Assembly (NCBI GenBank): GCA_950295325.1
Contig: OX485805.1
Location: forward strand, 26,523,501-26,587,500
Direction: 5' to 3'
DNA: 64,000 nt
Source: Polytrichum commune
Lineage: Eukaryota; Streptophyta; Polytrichopsida; Polytrichales; Polytrichaceae
Position 1 is the first letter of the stretch; each line of letters opens with the position of its first letter. Under the pieces are notes generated by a model. The model was not told where the DNA came from, did not search any database, and was given only the letters and a program-made list of their open reading frames with translations. Below, in pieces: positions 63,530 to 64,000 of the stretch. The translations under genes and the position numbers were made by a program.

Positions 63530-64000
63530 TGAATAAATTGATAATAAATCAAAAATAATAACTTAAAAAAGGTATCAAAGACGTTTCCAATGTGGGTATC
63601 GGGACACTTTTCCAAAAAAATGCAACTACCTTTATGACCTCACCAACTTTCCCGTTTCTTTATAGCTATTTAGATTTGTTTAGATCGTAATTTAGCCTAG
63701 ATTAGAACCTTTACCACCACTTGGCATTAGTTTTGTCCTAGAAACCAACATAATTAATTCTAAGCATTGAAAGTAACTACTCAAATAAATTAAAAATAAC
63801 CAAAGTAAAACTCAAAGGTAGTGCTTGCTACCTTGCTCTTGAAATAACATCAGTCCAGCACGCGCCAATTTGATGCTCTTTTGAGAAGGTCATTCCGAAC
63901 TTGTTAATTAATGATATGCATATTCACCACAAAAAAATTATGAAAGAATAAAAAGGAAGTTTATTATAGCGGTCAACGTATATAATAAAATGACTATATA
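63530..64000 (+). repeat. module R5, copy 2, running off the window
   Basis: It matches 52343-52820, including the beginning of module R1 at about 63950. The order U - junction - R5 - R1 is therefore the fullest form of the large repeat. Confidence 0.7.

Overview
This is a nuclear window from a land plant. The evidence is spliceosomal introns with GT/AG borders, a plastid-targeted protein exon, a plant-type complex I subunit, a CASP-like membrane protein, a vacuolar ATPase B subunit, a TIR-NBS-LRR resistance-type gene, and plant-type Copia, LINE, PIF/Harbinger and MITE elements. The species cannot be fixed from sequence alone. The non-canonical TIR-NBS-LRR and the VHA-B N-terminus make a moss or other seed-free plant plausible, but that is an inference. 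Genes keep their CpGs, while intergenic copies are rich in TpG/CpA, as expected of old methylated repeats. Layout: 1-5242 is a Copia retrotransposon on the minus strand with one intact gag-pol frame. It lies directly downstream of the first exon of a plastid protein gene (5263-5512, minus). Its 5' LTR carries a heat-shock-type element upstream of a TATA box, and its primer site matches the internal (half-tRNA) region of initiator tRNA-Met. From 6.1 to 14.0 kb there are two TA-flanked MITEs, a small interspersed repeat and long gene-free decayed DNA. A three-exon CASP-like gene lies at 15691-17991, followed by a LINE 3' remnant (18.7-19.8 kb). The NDUFB10-type complex I gene (21697-21996, minus) has three tandem copies of its 3' flank. 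A five-exon GRAM/WBP2-like gene lies at 23659-25896. It is followed by a complete-ended PIF/Harbinger element (26551-28698) with TTA target duplications, whose transposase and Myb-like genes have been truncated into each other. Three tandem copies of a promoter region (28.96-29.8 kb) lead into the 14-coding-exon VHA-B gene (30712-35516). From 36 kb to the end the window is a mosaic of repeated modules. A possible two-exon secreted protein gene (42386-43925) and a five-exon TIR-NBS-LRR gene (45348-48672) are embedded in it. Modules seen beside the TIR-NBS-LRR gene recur at 37.7, 49.6, 54.1 and 62.8 kb. The distal part also holds a duplicated VHA-B fragment with introns (56886-57609), a 1.95 kb solo LTR (58539-60488) with a TTAA-flanked MITE nested inside, and further repeat copies running off the right edge. 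The housekeeping genes are unrelated in function and do not form an operon or cluster; each is transcribed on its own. No CRISPR, convincing tRNA or rRNA gene was seen. I found no wholly new system. The strongest leads are the heat-shock-like Copia LTR with its half-tRNA primer site, the repeated triplication of gene flanks, and the direct-repeat modules around the immune receptor gene.
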